A stretch of DNA of 31,531 nucleotides. Origin: JBCDBL01 sp039183635 (lineage in GTDB: Bacteria; Pseudomonadota; Alphaproteobacteria; Caulobacterales; Parvularculaceae). This document shows, piece after piece, positions 1-8,665 of this stretch. Within the stretch, counting starts at the first letter, position 1, and every line of letters begins with the position of its first letter. The DNA lies in NCBI GenBank assembly GCA_039183635.1, contig JBCDBL010000041.1, positions 1 through 31,531 on the forward strand, in the 5' to 3' direction. The notes beneath the pieces are model-generated. The model was not told the origin of the DNA. It did not search any database and worked only from the letters and a program-made list of their open reading frames with translations. The translations under genes and the position numbers were made by a program.

Positions 1-2115
1 ATGCTTTTAAGGACTTCAGCACTCGCGCTCGTAATGACGGCGGCGTGCAACGCCGGTGGCGCTCTGGCTCAGTCAGGCGCCGCTGCAGACGCACAGGAGT
101 CAGGCGACGTTATTGTTGTGACCGCACAGCGTCGTGAGCAAAACTTATTAGATGTGCCGGTGAGTGTAGCAGTCGTATCAGGCGATACGCTGGAAAAAGA
201 AGGCGTTACGTCAACGGCGGAACTAGAGGCGTTGGTGCCAAGCCTGGACTTTCCAAGCAGCGGTGCGCGGTCCTACACGCGCCCACTTATCCGTGGTATC
301 GGTGACGGCATCAATAATGGCACAGACTCAAATGTTGGCGTGTACATTGATGATGTGCCACTGCCGACATTCCTTGCCAGCTTTGACCTTATCGACGTTG
401 AGCGGGTTGAGGTTTTGCGCGGGCCGCAAGGAACCTTGTTCGGGCAAAACTCACTTGCAGGCGCAATTAACGTCATTACTCGCGACGCCACTGATGAAGT
501 AAAGGCGTCGTTGCAGCTAGGTTATGGCAGCTTCGATGAGTACGATGTGCAGGCTTACGTGTCCGGCCCCCTCGCCGATGGAGTACGCGGCAAGCTGGTC
601 GCCAGTTACAACGAATATGGCGGCTTCGTGGATAATACTGCAACGGGCGGTAAAATTGATCCTAGTGAGACGATTGGTCTGCGGGGCGTCCTGTCAGCAG
701 ATCTTAGCGATCAACTGACTGCTGACCTTACGCTCGATTACAATGACCATGATGGCTCTTTTACCGACAGCGTACCGCTGGGCCTGCTAGAAAAAAATGA
801 GCCATTGGGCAATTTCAGCATTCGTGAAACATTTGGCGCCGCCCTTAAATTGAATTATGAGGGTGAGAATTTCAGCGTAACCTCAATCTCCGCCTATCGT
901 GAGTTTACGAACGAAGATCAACTAACCATTGCTTCGACCGGTGGCGATACGTTTGCCGGCTTTACAAACGACCAGAGCCAGTTCACACAAGAAGTCAGGC
1001 TATCATCCACCTTCGGCCAGAATATAGATTGGCTCGTCGGTGCATACTATTATGACGAGAGCTTCACCCAGGACCAAGCCACCGAGGTGGTTGGCCTGTT
1101 TAATCTCACATTTGATGGTGACGGGGACACCCAAACCTACGCTGTGTTCGGTGACGTCACCATTGCGGTTACGCCGAAATTCGATATTGTTGGCGGCTTG
1201 CGGTACACCTCAGTCGATACTGAGGGAGACGTTGTGACCAATCTTAACGGTTTTGTTTTTGACAACACGCCTGAGGTTAGTTCGGAGCGGGTTTCGGCGC
1301 GCGCGGCTCTCCTCTACCGCTTGACCGACGAGGTGACCATATTTGGTTCTTATGCGAATGGCTTTAAACCTGGTCAGTTCTCCTTCTACTCATTAACGCC
1401 GAATGACCCTACTGTAGAAGAAGAAACATCTGATAGTTATGAACTAGGGCTACGCGGGTCTGCGCTTGATGGTCGTCTGGACTTCGATGTGGTTGGTTTT
1501 TATGTGGAGTATGATCAGCGGCAGATCTTAGCTGACGTCCCAGGATCATTTGGTGGTTTAGTCGGCCTTGCAAATGCGGGTGATGGATCAACATCTCAGG
1601 GTATTGAAGTTGCTCTAGGTCTACAAGTTACCAATAATTTCCGCTTAACGGGGTCATTGGCGACTGCAGATACCGAGTTGAACGGGTTCGTTGTTAACCA
1701 GTTCATCGCGACGGGTTTTGATTTCGTGAATTTAACGCCAATCGGGTCCGATGTTCTGGTGGATTTAAGTGGAAATGCTTTCTCCTTAGCTCCTGAATTA
1801 AGAGCGACAATTGGTTGGGATTACACTCATCCTTTGTCTGACAATATGGACGGCTTCATCCGCGGTCGGTGGCGCTATGTCGATGATCAGTTCGCCACGG
1901 ATGATAACGATCCAGCAACAGCCATTGACAGTTACAATCTGACCAGCCTGAGCGTTGGGGTCGAAACGGAAAAATTTGTCTTCTCCGTAGATGCAAATAA
2001 CCTTTTCGATGAGTACTATCCTGAAAACCTGCAGGTCGACGCAGGCAGTGGCGACATTCTCGCTGTTCCAGGCGTACCCCAATCCTTCATGGCGCGGGTT
2101 CGTTTCAACTACTAA
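1..2115 (+). CDS. TonB-dependent outer-membrane receptor
   Basis: This is a 704-residue outer-membrane active transporter, expected to import a large or hydrophobic ligand using TonB/ExbBD energy. A signal peptide (about residues 1-24, ending ALAQ) precedes a TonB-box-like segment (DVIVVTAQRRE, about 36-46). The plug domain follows, with LIRGIGDG and the typical VEVLRGPQGTLFGQNSLAGAIN stretch near residues 133-154. The rest is a beta-barrel ending in an aromatic residue (RVRFNY), as usual for Omp85-assembled barrels. There is no STN domain, so sigma/anti-sigma signalling is unlikely. The ATG is the first base of the window, so the upstream RBS and promoter cannot be seen and a slightly longer N terminus is possible. 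Ligand unknown. It is separated from the catabolic genes by two insertion sequences, so its membership in the pathway is inferred only. Confidence 0.9.
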   Translation: MLLRTSALALVMTAACNAGGALAQSGAAADAQESGDVIVVTAQRREQNLLDVPVSVAVVSGDTLEKEGVTSTAELEALVPSLDFPSSGARSYTRPLIRGIGDGINNGTDSNVGVYIDDVPLPTFLASFDLIDVERVEVLRGPQGTLFGQNSLAGAINVITRDATDEVKASLQLGYGSFDEYDVQAYVSGPLADGVRGKLVASYNEYGGFVDNTATGGKIDPSETIGLRGVLSADLSDQLTADLTLDYNDHDGSFTDSVPLGLLEKNEPLGNFSIRETFGAALKLNYEGENFSVTSISAYREFTNEDQLTIASTGGDTFAGFTNDQSQFTQEVRLSSTFGQNIDWLVGAYYYDESFTQDQATEVVGLFNLTFDGDGDTQTYAVFGDVTIAVTPKFDIVGGLRYTSVDTEGDVVTNLNGFVFDNTPEVSSERVSARAALLYRLTDEVTIFGSYANGFKPGQFSFYSLTPNDPTVEEETSDSYELGLRGSALDGRLDFDVVGFYVEYDQRQILADVPGSFGGLVGLANAGDGSTSQGIEVALGLQVTNNFRLTGSLATADTELNGFVVNQFIATGFDFVNLTPIGSDVLVDLSGNAFSLAPELRATIGWDYTHPLSDNMDGFIRGRWRYVDDQFATDDNDPATAIDSYNLTSLSVGVETEKFVFSVDANNLFDEYYPENLQVDAGSGDILAVPGVPQSFMARVRFNY

Positions 2116-2186
2116 AGGCGATATACGGCGCGGGATGATGACGTGATATAATCCGGGGGAAACGCGTCTTTCATCTCGCATCTTCC

Positions 2187-2228
2187 AAGCTGGCGCATGG
2201 CTCTTAAAGTCTGCGCCAGCTTTTTTTT
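2187..2228 (+). terminator. Intrinsic terminator of the first TonB receptor
   Basis: A perfect 11-bp inverted repeat (AAGCTGGCGCA / TGCGCCAGCTT) with a 14-nt loop runs straight into eight T residues, about 70 bp after the receptor stop codon. This is a textbook rho-independent terminator for the plus strand. Confidence 0.9.
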
Positions 2229-2350
2229 ATTTCTTGGGTATGTAAACCTCTTTAAAAATCCAAGATAAGATGAAAACGGCAAAGCTGATCACATTTGGCT
2301 CGCGGCTGTGGGGATGCCTATTACGGCTTTTATAGCCGCCTACTAGAGCA

Positions 2351-2365
2351 CGTGTCGCGTTTAAT
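2351..2365 (+). repeat. Left terminal inverted repeat of the IS630-type element
   Basis: CGTGTCGCGTTTAAT is matched exactly in inverted orientation at 3381-3395. Beyond the exact core the similarity continues inward, as ATTC appears four bases further in at both ends. Confidence 0.85.
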
Positions 2366-2425
2366 AAGATTCAAGTTATGCGGTTTGTGCGAACCGTGAT
2401 TCATAATAACGAGGAGGACGTTATT

Positions 2426-3385
2426 ATGGGCAAATCGCATCCAATTGAGCTTCGCACACGGGTTGTTGAGCATGTCGAGGCTGGGCACTCGCATCGTGCG
2501 GCATCGCGTCATTTCCGTGTCTCGGTGAAGTTCGTAAATGACATGGTGAAGCTGAAACGCGAGACAGGCGGGCTTTTGCCGAAAGCCCAGGGGCGTCGGT
2601 CAGGACAGGGCAAGCTTGCTCCATACTGTCACTGGATAGAAGACCAGCTGAACAGGCGCGGTGACGTCACACTTGATGGTCTGGTGCGTGATTTAAAAGC
2701 GGAATTCGGCATTGATGTGCACCGCGGATCGATAGGCCGTCGTCTCCAGGCGTTGAACTATACGCATAAAAAAAGACGCTTTACGCCAAAGAGCAACACC
2801 GTCCGGACGTAAGGCGCGCCCGCCGGGTTTGGGTGCATCACCGTCAGCCCTTTATGCGTGTACATCTTCACTGGCTTGTTTTTATCGATGAAAAATCGCT
2901 GAATACAAAACTGACAAAACAAACCGGCTGGTCAAAGCGTGGAGAGCGATTTTACGATTATGTCCCTTTCGGACATTGGCGTATGCAGACTTTTATTGCT
3001 GGGCTGCGATGGCATGGATTAACAGCACCATGGGTGCTGGATGCCCCCATGAACCGGGATGCGTTCACCCAATATATAGAAACCCAATTGGCGCCGACCC
3101 TGAACAAGGGCGACATTGTCATCCTCGATAATCTGTCCTTCCACAAGGGCGCAAAAGCGGCCGAGGCGCTGAAAGCGAGAGGGGCGTGGTTCTTGTTTTC
3201 TCCCGCCCTATTCCCCCGACTTGAACCCCATTGAAATGGCGTTTTCAAAGCTCAAAAATCATCTCAGAAAGGCATGCGCCAGAACCTATGAACAGGTCTG
3301 GAAAGCTGTTGGAGACATCTGTGATCTCTTCACGCCAAGCCAATGCAAAAACTTCTTCTCAGCAGTCGGATATGAATGCGATTAA
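2426..3385 (+). pseudogene. IS630-family transposase, frame broken twice
   Basis: A GAGGAGGA ribosome site (2411-2418) lies 7 nt before the ATG at 2426, favouring this start over an upstream ATG at 2378. The N-terminal part is a helix-turn-helix domain (SHRAASRHFRVSVKFVNDM). The frame is lost at an A7 run (2768-2774): a -1 shift gives KKKTLYAKEQHRPDV and restores the catalytic domain with LVFIDEKS (first Asp), IVILDNLSFHK (second Asp) and, after a second break, the final Glu region. The second break lies in a T4 run at 3196-3199. Dropping one T yields LPPYSPDLNPIEMAF, the usual IS630 signature, and an open frame to the TAA at 3383-3385. The first break could be programmed -1 frameshifting on A7; the second looks like a disabling insertion. 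Confidence 0.8.
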
Positions 3386-3395
3386 ACGCGACACG
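3381..3395 (-). repeat. Right terminal inverted repeat of the IS630-type element
   Basis: ATTAAACGCGACACG is the reverse complement of the left repeat at 2351-2365. It overlaps the transposase stop codon (TAA at 3383-3385), which is common in compact insertion sequences. Confidence 0.85.
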
Positions 3396-3398
3396 CAA

Positions 3399-4327
3399 TA
3401 ACCGGCTGATTGGAGTTTTGTCTTTGATGGCGCCATGGGGTCTGTGCCAGTTGTAGAGATGTTCCCACAGGGGCAAGTCTTTGGCGCGCTGATTGGAGGT
3501 TTGATAAGCTCTGGCATAGGCCCATTCCCGTAAAGCGGTTTGAATGAACCGTTCCGCCTTGCCGTTTGTTTTCGGCGTATAAGGCTTTGTTCGGATATGT
3601 TTGATCTTCATTTCACGGCAGGTCTTGGCGAAGGCTTTGGAGATGTAACACGCCCCATTGTCGGTCATCACCTGTTTCACTTCCGTCCCTAGCGTTTTGC
3701 ACCAGGCCACAGCCGCTTTGAGATGGGCGACGGCGCTCTTTGCTTTTTCATCAGGATGGATCTGGGTGAAGCTGAGGCGCGAGTGATCGTCGATGCAGAC
3801 ATGGACATATTCCCATCCGCACCCGCTCTGAGATCGACTGCGGGGATTGGCTTGACCGGTGCGATCCCCGGTGATCCGGTGTCCAACTTGTTCGAAACGC
3901 CCAAGTTTCTTGATGTCCAGATGGATCATATCGCCCGGCTTATCACGTTCGTACCGCCTGATGGGCTCAGCGGGCTCAAGGTCTTTGAGGCGAGACAAGC
4001 CCGCCTTGTTCAGCACCCGGCTGACTGTCGCGGGACAGCCCCCACTTCTTTAGTAATATGCTTGCCTGTCCAGCGTTCTCGGCGAAGGGCAATGATCCGA
4101 TCAATCGTCTCTTGTGGAGTCGGTTGGCGTAAGGTCTTCGGACGGGACGAGCGATCCTTCAGGCCTTTAACCCCTTCGGCCCTGTAACGGTCCACCCATT
4201 TGCGGACGGTCGCTACGCAAACGCCTGCGTCTCGTGCGGCGGCCTGCGGCGTTTGCCCGCTGAGCACCCGAAGTACCATCTGCTCTCGACCCAGCGGCGT
4301 CTTTTTGGCATTCTTGTGAACGTTCAT
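3399..4327 (-). pseudogene. IS481-family transposase, frameshifted and truncated
   Basis: The start at 4327 has a GGGAGGGA ribosome site (4332-4339). The first segment is a helix-turn-helix domain (GQTPQAAARDAGVCVATVRKW) ending at a premature stop at 4010. The second segment is an rve/DDE integrase core with the usual family motifs MIHLDIKKLG, VHVCIDDHSR, MTDNGACY and PYTPKTNGKAERFIQ, giving D, D and E of the triad. The two join if one C is restored to the C3 run at 4032-4034 (minus strand reading GTCCC), giving EVGAVPATVSRVLNKAG. The core also carries a few extra residues (RSRSQSG) after DRTGQANP compared with what I recall of the family. The C terminus beyond SRL is IS630 sequence, not transposase. 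Not expected to be active. Confidence 0.8.
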
Positions 4328-4405
4328 TCGATCCCTCCCAAGAGATTTGAAGCTTGGTCACTCCAATCTCCAAGATCAGGATCGAATGGACAACCTATTG
4401 AAACA
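3399..4405 (-). mobile_element. IS481-type insertion sequence, 3' end lost
   Basis: The element holds an IS481-family transposase on the minus strand. Homology stops exactly at the TPISRL motif (codons down to 3399), where the frame runs into the right end of the IS630 element, so the C-terminal tail and one terminal repeat are missing. The other end is between the transposase start (4327) and the stop of the next gene (4412); a likely tip is the minus-strand TGTTTCAATAGG beginning near 4405, but without its partner repeat this cannot be confirmed. Confidence 0.7.
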
Positions 4406-4411
4406 GCACAG

Positions 4412-5392
4412 CTAGACAGCGCCCATGCGCGCCAACCGGCTGTCGATTACAGCGTGGGCATCGCTCATGATTTGATCCACCAATTCTTGAACCGTTGGAA
4501 TCTCGTTGATGAGCCCCTGCACCATCCCCGCCGACCAGACGCCGCCATCGACGTCGCCCGCCTCCATAGCCGCCATGCCGCGCTTGCCCGAAACAAGATG
4601 CTGAACGTCTCCAAACTGCGCGCCGCCCTTGCGCTCTATCGCAACGACTTCCTCGCTAACGGCGTTGCGCATGACTCGCGCCGTATTGTGTAGTGTACGG
4701 AAAATGAGGTCGGTTTTACATTCGTCATTTTCGACCATCTGTTTTTTAAAAGCTTCGTGAATCGGCGCCTCTTGAGTGACGCAAAACCGGGTGCCCATAT
4801 TTATGCCGTCCGCACCCAGGGCGAGAGCCGCCACAAGACCGCGGCCGTCGGCGAAGCCGCCTGACGCCAGCATGGGAATTTTAACTTTGTCGGCGGCGGC
4901 GGGGATAAGGATAAGGCCCGGCACGTCATCTTCGCCCGGATGGCCGGCGCATTCAAAGCCGTCTATGGAAATCGCATCGACGCCCATGCGCTCGGCAGAC
5001 AGTGCATGCCGCACCGCCGTGCATTTGTGGATGATTTTTATCCCATGTTGTTTGAAATGATCGACATGCTCTTGCGGTTTATAGCCAGCTGTTTCCACAA
5101 TTTTAATACCCGCCTCGATAATCGCATGCCGGTACTCCGCATACGGCGGCGGTGTTATCGTCGGTAAAATGGTCAAATTGACCCCGAATGGCTTATCGGT
5201 CATATCTTTTGTTCGAGCGATCTCTTTGGTGAGGTCTTCGGGCGTTGGTTGCGTTAGAGCCGTCACAAGGCCGAGCGCACCGGCGTTGGCGACCGCAGAC
5301 ACAAGCTCAGCCTTGCCGACCCATTGCATCCCCCCCTGAACGATCGGATGCTCGACGCCGAAGCTTTCAGTGAAGCGTGTTTTTAAAGCCAT
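4412..5392 (-). CDS. Nitronate monooxygenase / 2-nitropropane dioxygenase family flavoprotein
   Basis: A 326-residue FMN TIM-barrel protein. An N-terminal HPIVQGGMQWVG segment (15-26) is followed by ECAGHPGEDD (147-156), the position of the family's active-site His, then ASGGFADGRGL (176-186) and GADGINMGTRF (193-203), which form the FMN phosphate site. Members either oxidise nitronates or act as flavin-dependent oxidoreductases on CoA esters and lipids; the mycobacterial steroid-pathway protein IpdC belongs to this fold. It is the last gene of the minus-strand run, 131 bp after the racemase. The context suggests an acyl-CoA or lipid redox step rather than nitroalkane detoxification, but this is inference. 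Its stop codon lies a few bases from the IS481 end, so the insertion did not damage the frame. Confidence 0.85.
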   Translation of the reverse strand: MALKTRFTESFGVEHPIVQGGMQWVGKAELVSAVANAGALGLVTALTQPTPEDLTKEIARTKDMTDKPFGVNLTILPTITPPPYAEYRHAIIEAGIKIVETAGYKPQEHVDHFKQHGIKIIHKCTAVRHALSAERMGVDAISIDGFECAGHPGEDDVPGLILIPAAADKVKIPMLASGGFADGRGLVAALALGADGINMGTRFCVTQEAPIHEAFKKQMVENDECKTDLIFRTLHNTARVMRNAVSEEVVAIERKGGAQFGDVQHLVSGKRGMAAMEAGDVDGGVWSAGMVQGLINEIPTVQELVDQIMSDAHAVIDSRLARMGAV

Positions 5393-5523
5393 GATCTTTC
5401 CCCATCCAGTTCTTTTCTAAACCGCGATCGCATATTTGTCAGATGACGTGCGATCTAGATATAGTCTTCATCTTGATTTTTCACCCAGGGCGTTCATCTT
5501 GCTTAATATCAGCACTCAATGCT

Positions 5524-6678
5524 CTAGGGTATGACATTTGTTTCAACAAAGCGTTGGAACTCACTATCGGAAACGCCGAGCTCCGCCAACACGGCTTTCG
5601 TATCTTCTCCTTTATTCGGCGACGGGCGTGGCGGATCAGGCGGCGTTTCGCTAAACCGCGGCGCAGGGGCGTTCTGGATCTGCCCGCCGACATTGATATA
5701 TGCAGCGCGCGCAATCGCATGCGCATGTGACGGCGCCTCAGAATGGCTTAAGACAGGCGCAAAGCAAGTATTGCCCCCCTCTAACAAATCGCACCACTCT
5801 TGCCGTGTCCGTGTACGAAACTTTTCCGTCAATATGGATTTGAGTCTCGCCCACGATTTTTCATCAGCCCATGCTGACTGAAACGTCGCCTCATCTAATT
5901 CCAATTTATCTATGAGCTCTTTACAAAATTTCGGCTCCATAGCGCCGATGCTGATATATTTTCCATCTTTCGTTTCATAGACGTCATAAAAAGGCGCCGC
6001 CCCGGCGAGCGCGCCTTCGCCCGGCGCCTCGCTGTTGTGCAGCCCAATATTTCGATAATAAGAAAAGGCGGACATCAAAGAAGAGACTCCGTCCATCATA
6101 GCTGCATCTATCACCTGCCCTTTGCCTGAACGTTTCGCTTCCAACAGACCCGCAAGAACTCCGAAGGCGAGAAACAATCCCCCGCCGCCAAAGTCGCCGA
6201 CGAGGTTCAACGGAACCGCGGGCTTACCGCCTATCGAACCGATCGCATGTAAAGCGCCCGTCAGCGCGATATAGTTGATGTCATGACCGGGCGCTTGCGC
6301 CAAAGGCCCGCATTGCCCCCAGCCGGTCATGCGGCCGTAAACAAGCCTCGCATTACGCGCAAGCGCCACTTCAGGACCAAGTCCCAACCGCTCGGCAACG
6401 CCTGGACGAAACCCCTCCGTACACGCATCCGCAGTCTTAAGCAGTTGAAGCGTCAAATCTATCGCCGTCGGTGATTTGAGATTTAGCGCAATCGATCGTC
6501 GATTGCGCATATGAGGATCGCTTTTTGAAGTCGCACGGTCGTCGCCGGATACGGGAGCCGAAGCGCGTTCAATCCGAATAACGTCTGCTCCAAGATCACC
6601 GAGCAGCATGCCGCAATAAGTCGCAGGACCATAACCGCCAAGCTCGACAATGCGAAAACCCTTTAAAGGACCTGACAT
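5524..6678 (-). CDS. Alpha-methylacyl-CoA racemase (CaiB/BaiF, family III CoA-transferase fold)
   Basis: From the ATG at 6678 the protein has 384 residues, close to known racemases. That ATG is preferred over a GTG at 6684 because a GGAAGG site (6684-6689) sits 5 nt before it and overlaps the GTG. The protein matches the racemase branch rather than general CoA-transferases: GPATYCGMLLGDLGADVIRIER (18-38) begins the fold, and the three catalytic residues defined in mycobacterial MCR are in place as His132 (PGHDINYIALTG), Asp162 (LVGDFGGGG) and Glu248 (SIGAMEPKF). The reaction is epimerisation of (2R)/(2S)-methylacyl-CoA, needed before an S-specific acyl-CoA dehydrogenase can act on methyl-branched chains. 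It follows the acyl-CoA synthetase by 89 bp, so activation and epimerisation are probably co-transcribed. This is one of the best clues to a branched-chain substrate. Confidence 0.85.
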   Translation of the reverse strand: MSGPLKGFRIVELGGYGPATYCGMLLGDLGADVIRIERASAPVSGDDRATSKSDPHMRNRRSIALNLKSPTAIDLTLQLLKTADACTEGFRPGVAERLGLGPEVALARNARLVYGRMTGWGQCGPLAQAPGHDINYIALTGALHAIGSIGGKPAVPLNLVGDFGGGGLFLAFGVLAGLLEAKRSGKGQVIDAAMMDGVSSLMSAFSYYRNIGLHNSEAPGEGALAGAAPFYDVYETKDGKYISIGAMEPKFCKELIDKLELDEATFQSAWADEKSWARLKSILTEKFRTRTRQEWCDLLEGGNTCFAPVLSHSEAPSHAHAIARAAYINVGGQIQNAPAPRFSETPPDPPRPSPNKGEDTKAVLAELGVSDSEFQRFVETNVIP

Positions 6679-6767
6679 AAACACCTTCCGCCCGTATTTT
6701 GACGTTCAAGGAAATGTTGGCGCTTCAATGCGTTCCCCTTGTACTTACCTTTTTTACTTAAGACGGA

Positions 6768-8594
6768 TCAGTAACCAGCGCGCCCCTCCATAATATCCCT
6801 ATAGCGCACTTCCTCAAGGGGCGTATAAGCCATCTTTTTCGGATCGAGTGCATATACCGGATCGGAGAAATTTATAAAATCGTACGCTTCTTTCACCAGA
6901 TCAGTTTTCTTAACCTTATGCGTACCTGTAAAATCAAAATCCCTCTTTATACGTACAAATAAAGGGTGTGCATAGCGCGGCAGGTTTGCTTCCACATATT
7001 CGCCGAAACCTTCCAGATTTAGTTCCTGGGTTCCATCGGCGAGCTTAACGGTCGCCATCCCGGCTTTACCTTCGGCTCCCGGAATAGAGACCCCGTAAAC
7101 GCATGCAAATTCGATTGGCTCATGGGCGCACAGAATTTCGGCGACTTCGTTCGTGGAGACATTTTCCGATTTCCAACGGAAAGTGTCGCCCAAGCGGTCG
7201 ACAAACTGATAATGCGGCAGATTAAACGCCCAGCCTACATCAATTTCTTTTAATACATCGCCGCTATTGAACCAGCAATCTCCCTCGGCGAACGCATTGC
7301 GTATGACTTTTTTCTCAGATTGTTCTGCGTTTTTATAGCCGTCAAACCGGTCTTTTTCATTAACCTCTATCAACATCAGACCCGGCTCGCCTTGTTTCAC
7401 AGACTTAAGAAAGCCGTCTGTACCCCGCAAGGCTGTGGCGTCTTCGGTCGAATACTCGACAAGGCGGATATTACTGCTGGTGAACCCTATTGTTTCGTCT
7501 TTATTGAAAACATTCATAAAGCCGCCGTTCGCTTCCCCGGCGCCGTAAAACTCGCCAATTCGCTTAATACCGAAGCGGGCGCGAAATTTTTTCCAAATAT
7601 CAGGACGCAAACCATTTCCTGCTATACGCTCAATACGGCAGTGCTTATCTTGCGGGCTTTCTGGCGTATTGAGCAGATACCGACAGATCTCACCTATATA
7701 GATGAGCATATTGCAGTTATATTGATTGGCCTCTTTAACAAGAGAGGAGGCTGAGAACTTCTTCCTGATGAACATGGAAGAACCGTTATAAAGACAGGCC
7801 CCCGCACCGACGATAAGGCCGGTGCCGTGATAGAGCGGCAGACAATTGTAAAGCCGGTCTGACGGTTTTGCACGAAACCCGAGCACGCCCATTCCGCCGC
7901 CGCCATATACGTATTTCAGATGCGTTATGATCGCAGGCTTCGGCAGACCTGTCGTCCCGGAGGTAAACACGTAAAGCGCCCGGTCCCCTGACAGTACCGG
8001 CTCTAAAAGTTCCGGCGCCGCATCTGAAGCATCCGCCAATAAAGCATTTGCGTCTTCACATTCAATTTGTGCGGAAAAACTCTCATCTGAATTCTTTTGA
8101 TCATCAAAAAACAAGATGGGCGCATCCACCGGCGTTGCATTTTTATACTCTTCTTGGCAATCAGAAATAGCGCCAAGCGCTTTGCGATCGACCACGCTCG
8201 CCACAGTTTCGATTTCTCTAACGCAATGAACGAGCTGCGCCCCGACAAGGTTCGTATTAATAAGGCCGACGATCGCCCCGATACGGGATATGCCGACGAC
8301 GCACGCCATATAAAGGATGCTGTTTTCCATATTGAGGGCGATGGCGTCCCCCTTTTTCACCCCCTTGGACAGCAAAATATTGGAAATCTTGTTTGAAAGC
8401 GCTTGAAACTCCTTCCACGTAATGCTTTCTTCAACTGTAACGAGCATGGTCGCGTTCGGTTGACGGGCGACTTGCGTATCAATCAAAGATCCGATCGTAA
8501 CGTCATCATCGGGCGTGATCGCCGGCACGCGCGGCCGATTTCTTCGCACATATGCCATCTCCCTTTGGGCGGTGAGATATTCTATAATCTTCAT
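6768..8594 (-). CDS. Very-long-chain / FATP-type acyl-CoA synthetase
   Basis: A 608-residue ANL-superfamily ligase that forms acyl-CoA through an acyl-adenylate. The ATP/AMP motif TSGTTGLPKP is at 211-220 and FYGAGEAN at 349-356. The late motif GDCWFNSGD is at 438-446, followed by DRLGDTFRWKSENVS at 466-480, the signature of the FATP/VLACS subgroup (bacterial FadD6 and the vertebrate very-long-chain and bile-acid synthetases). Substrates in that subgroup are bulky, long or polycyclic acids. The catalytic Lys region lies near the end (FTGTHKVKKTDLV). No signal peptide; cytoplasmic or membrane-associated. It lies between the SDR (71 bp) and the racemase (89 bp). Base composition is visibly more AT-rich than in the neighbouring carboxylase gene. 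Substrate specificity cannot be read from the sequence. Confidence 0.88.
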   Translation of the reverse strand: MKIIEYLTAQREMAYVRRNRPRVPAITPDDDVTIGSLIDTQVARQPNATMLVTVEESITWKEFQALSNKISNILLSKGVKKGDAIALNMENSILYMACVVGISRIGAIVGLINTNLVGAQLVHCVREIETVASVVDRKALGAISDCQEEYKNATPVDAPILFFDDQKNSDESFSAQIECEDANALLADASDAAPELLEPVLSGDRALYVFTSGTTGLPKPAIITHLKYVYGGGGMGVLGFRAKPSDRLYNCLPLYHGTGLIVGAGACLYNGSSMFIRKKFSASSLVKEANQYNCNMLIYIGEICRYLLNTPESPQDKHCRIERIAGNGLRPDIWKKFRARFGIKRIGEFYGAGEANGGFMNVFNKDETIGFTSSNIRLVEYSTEDATALRGTDGFLKSVKQGEPGLMLIEVNEKDRFDGYKNAEQSEKKVIRNAFAEGDCWFNSGDVLKEIDVGWAFNLPHYQFVDRLGDTFRWKSENVSTNEVAEILCAHEPIEFACVYGVSIPGAEGKAGMATVKLADGTQELNLEGFGEYVEANLPRYAHPLFVRIKRDFDFTGTHKVKKTDLVKEAYDFINFSDPVYALDPKKMAYTPLEEVRYRDIMEGRAGY

Positions 8595-8665
8595 GCGTCT
8601 GGTCTCGATGATATGCGTTGGAGTATTTTAGCCCCGATACGTAGAAAGATTTCTTTCTTTCTGCA

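Larger units (their letters stand above)
2344..3398 (+). mobile_element. IS630-type insertion sequence (decayed)
   Basis: The element carries a DDE transposase of the IS630/Tc1-mariner type and a 15-bp inverted repeat CGTGTCGCGTTTAAT at both ends (2351-2365 and, inverted, 3381-3395). The left end continues outward as TAGAGCA with a TA, the dinucleotide IS630 elements duplicate. The right end does not mirror these outer bases; it passes directly into the truncated IS481 element, so the last few bases of the right terminus appear lost. The transposase frame is broken twice, so the copy is probably inactive. The boundary at 3396-3398 is approximate. Confidence 0.8.

Noticed and set aside
4412..5392. 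Assignment of the flavoprotein as the steroid enzyme IpdC
   Set aside because: It shares the fold and the ECAGHPG-type motif, but the companion ring-degradation genes (ipdA, ipdB, fadD3) are absent from the window, so a specific name is not justified.
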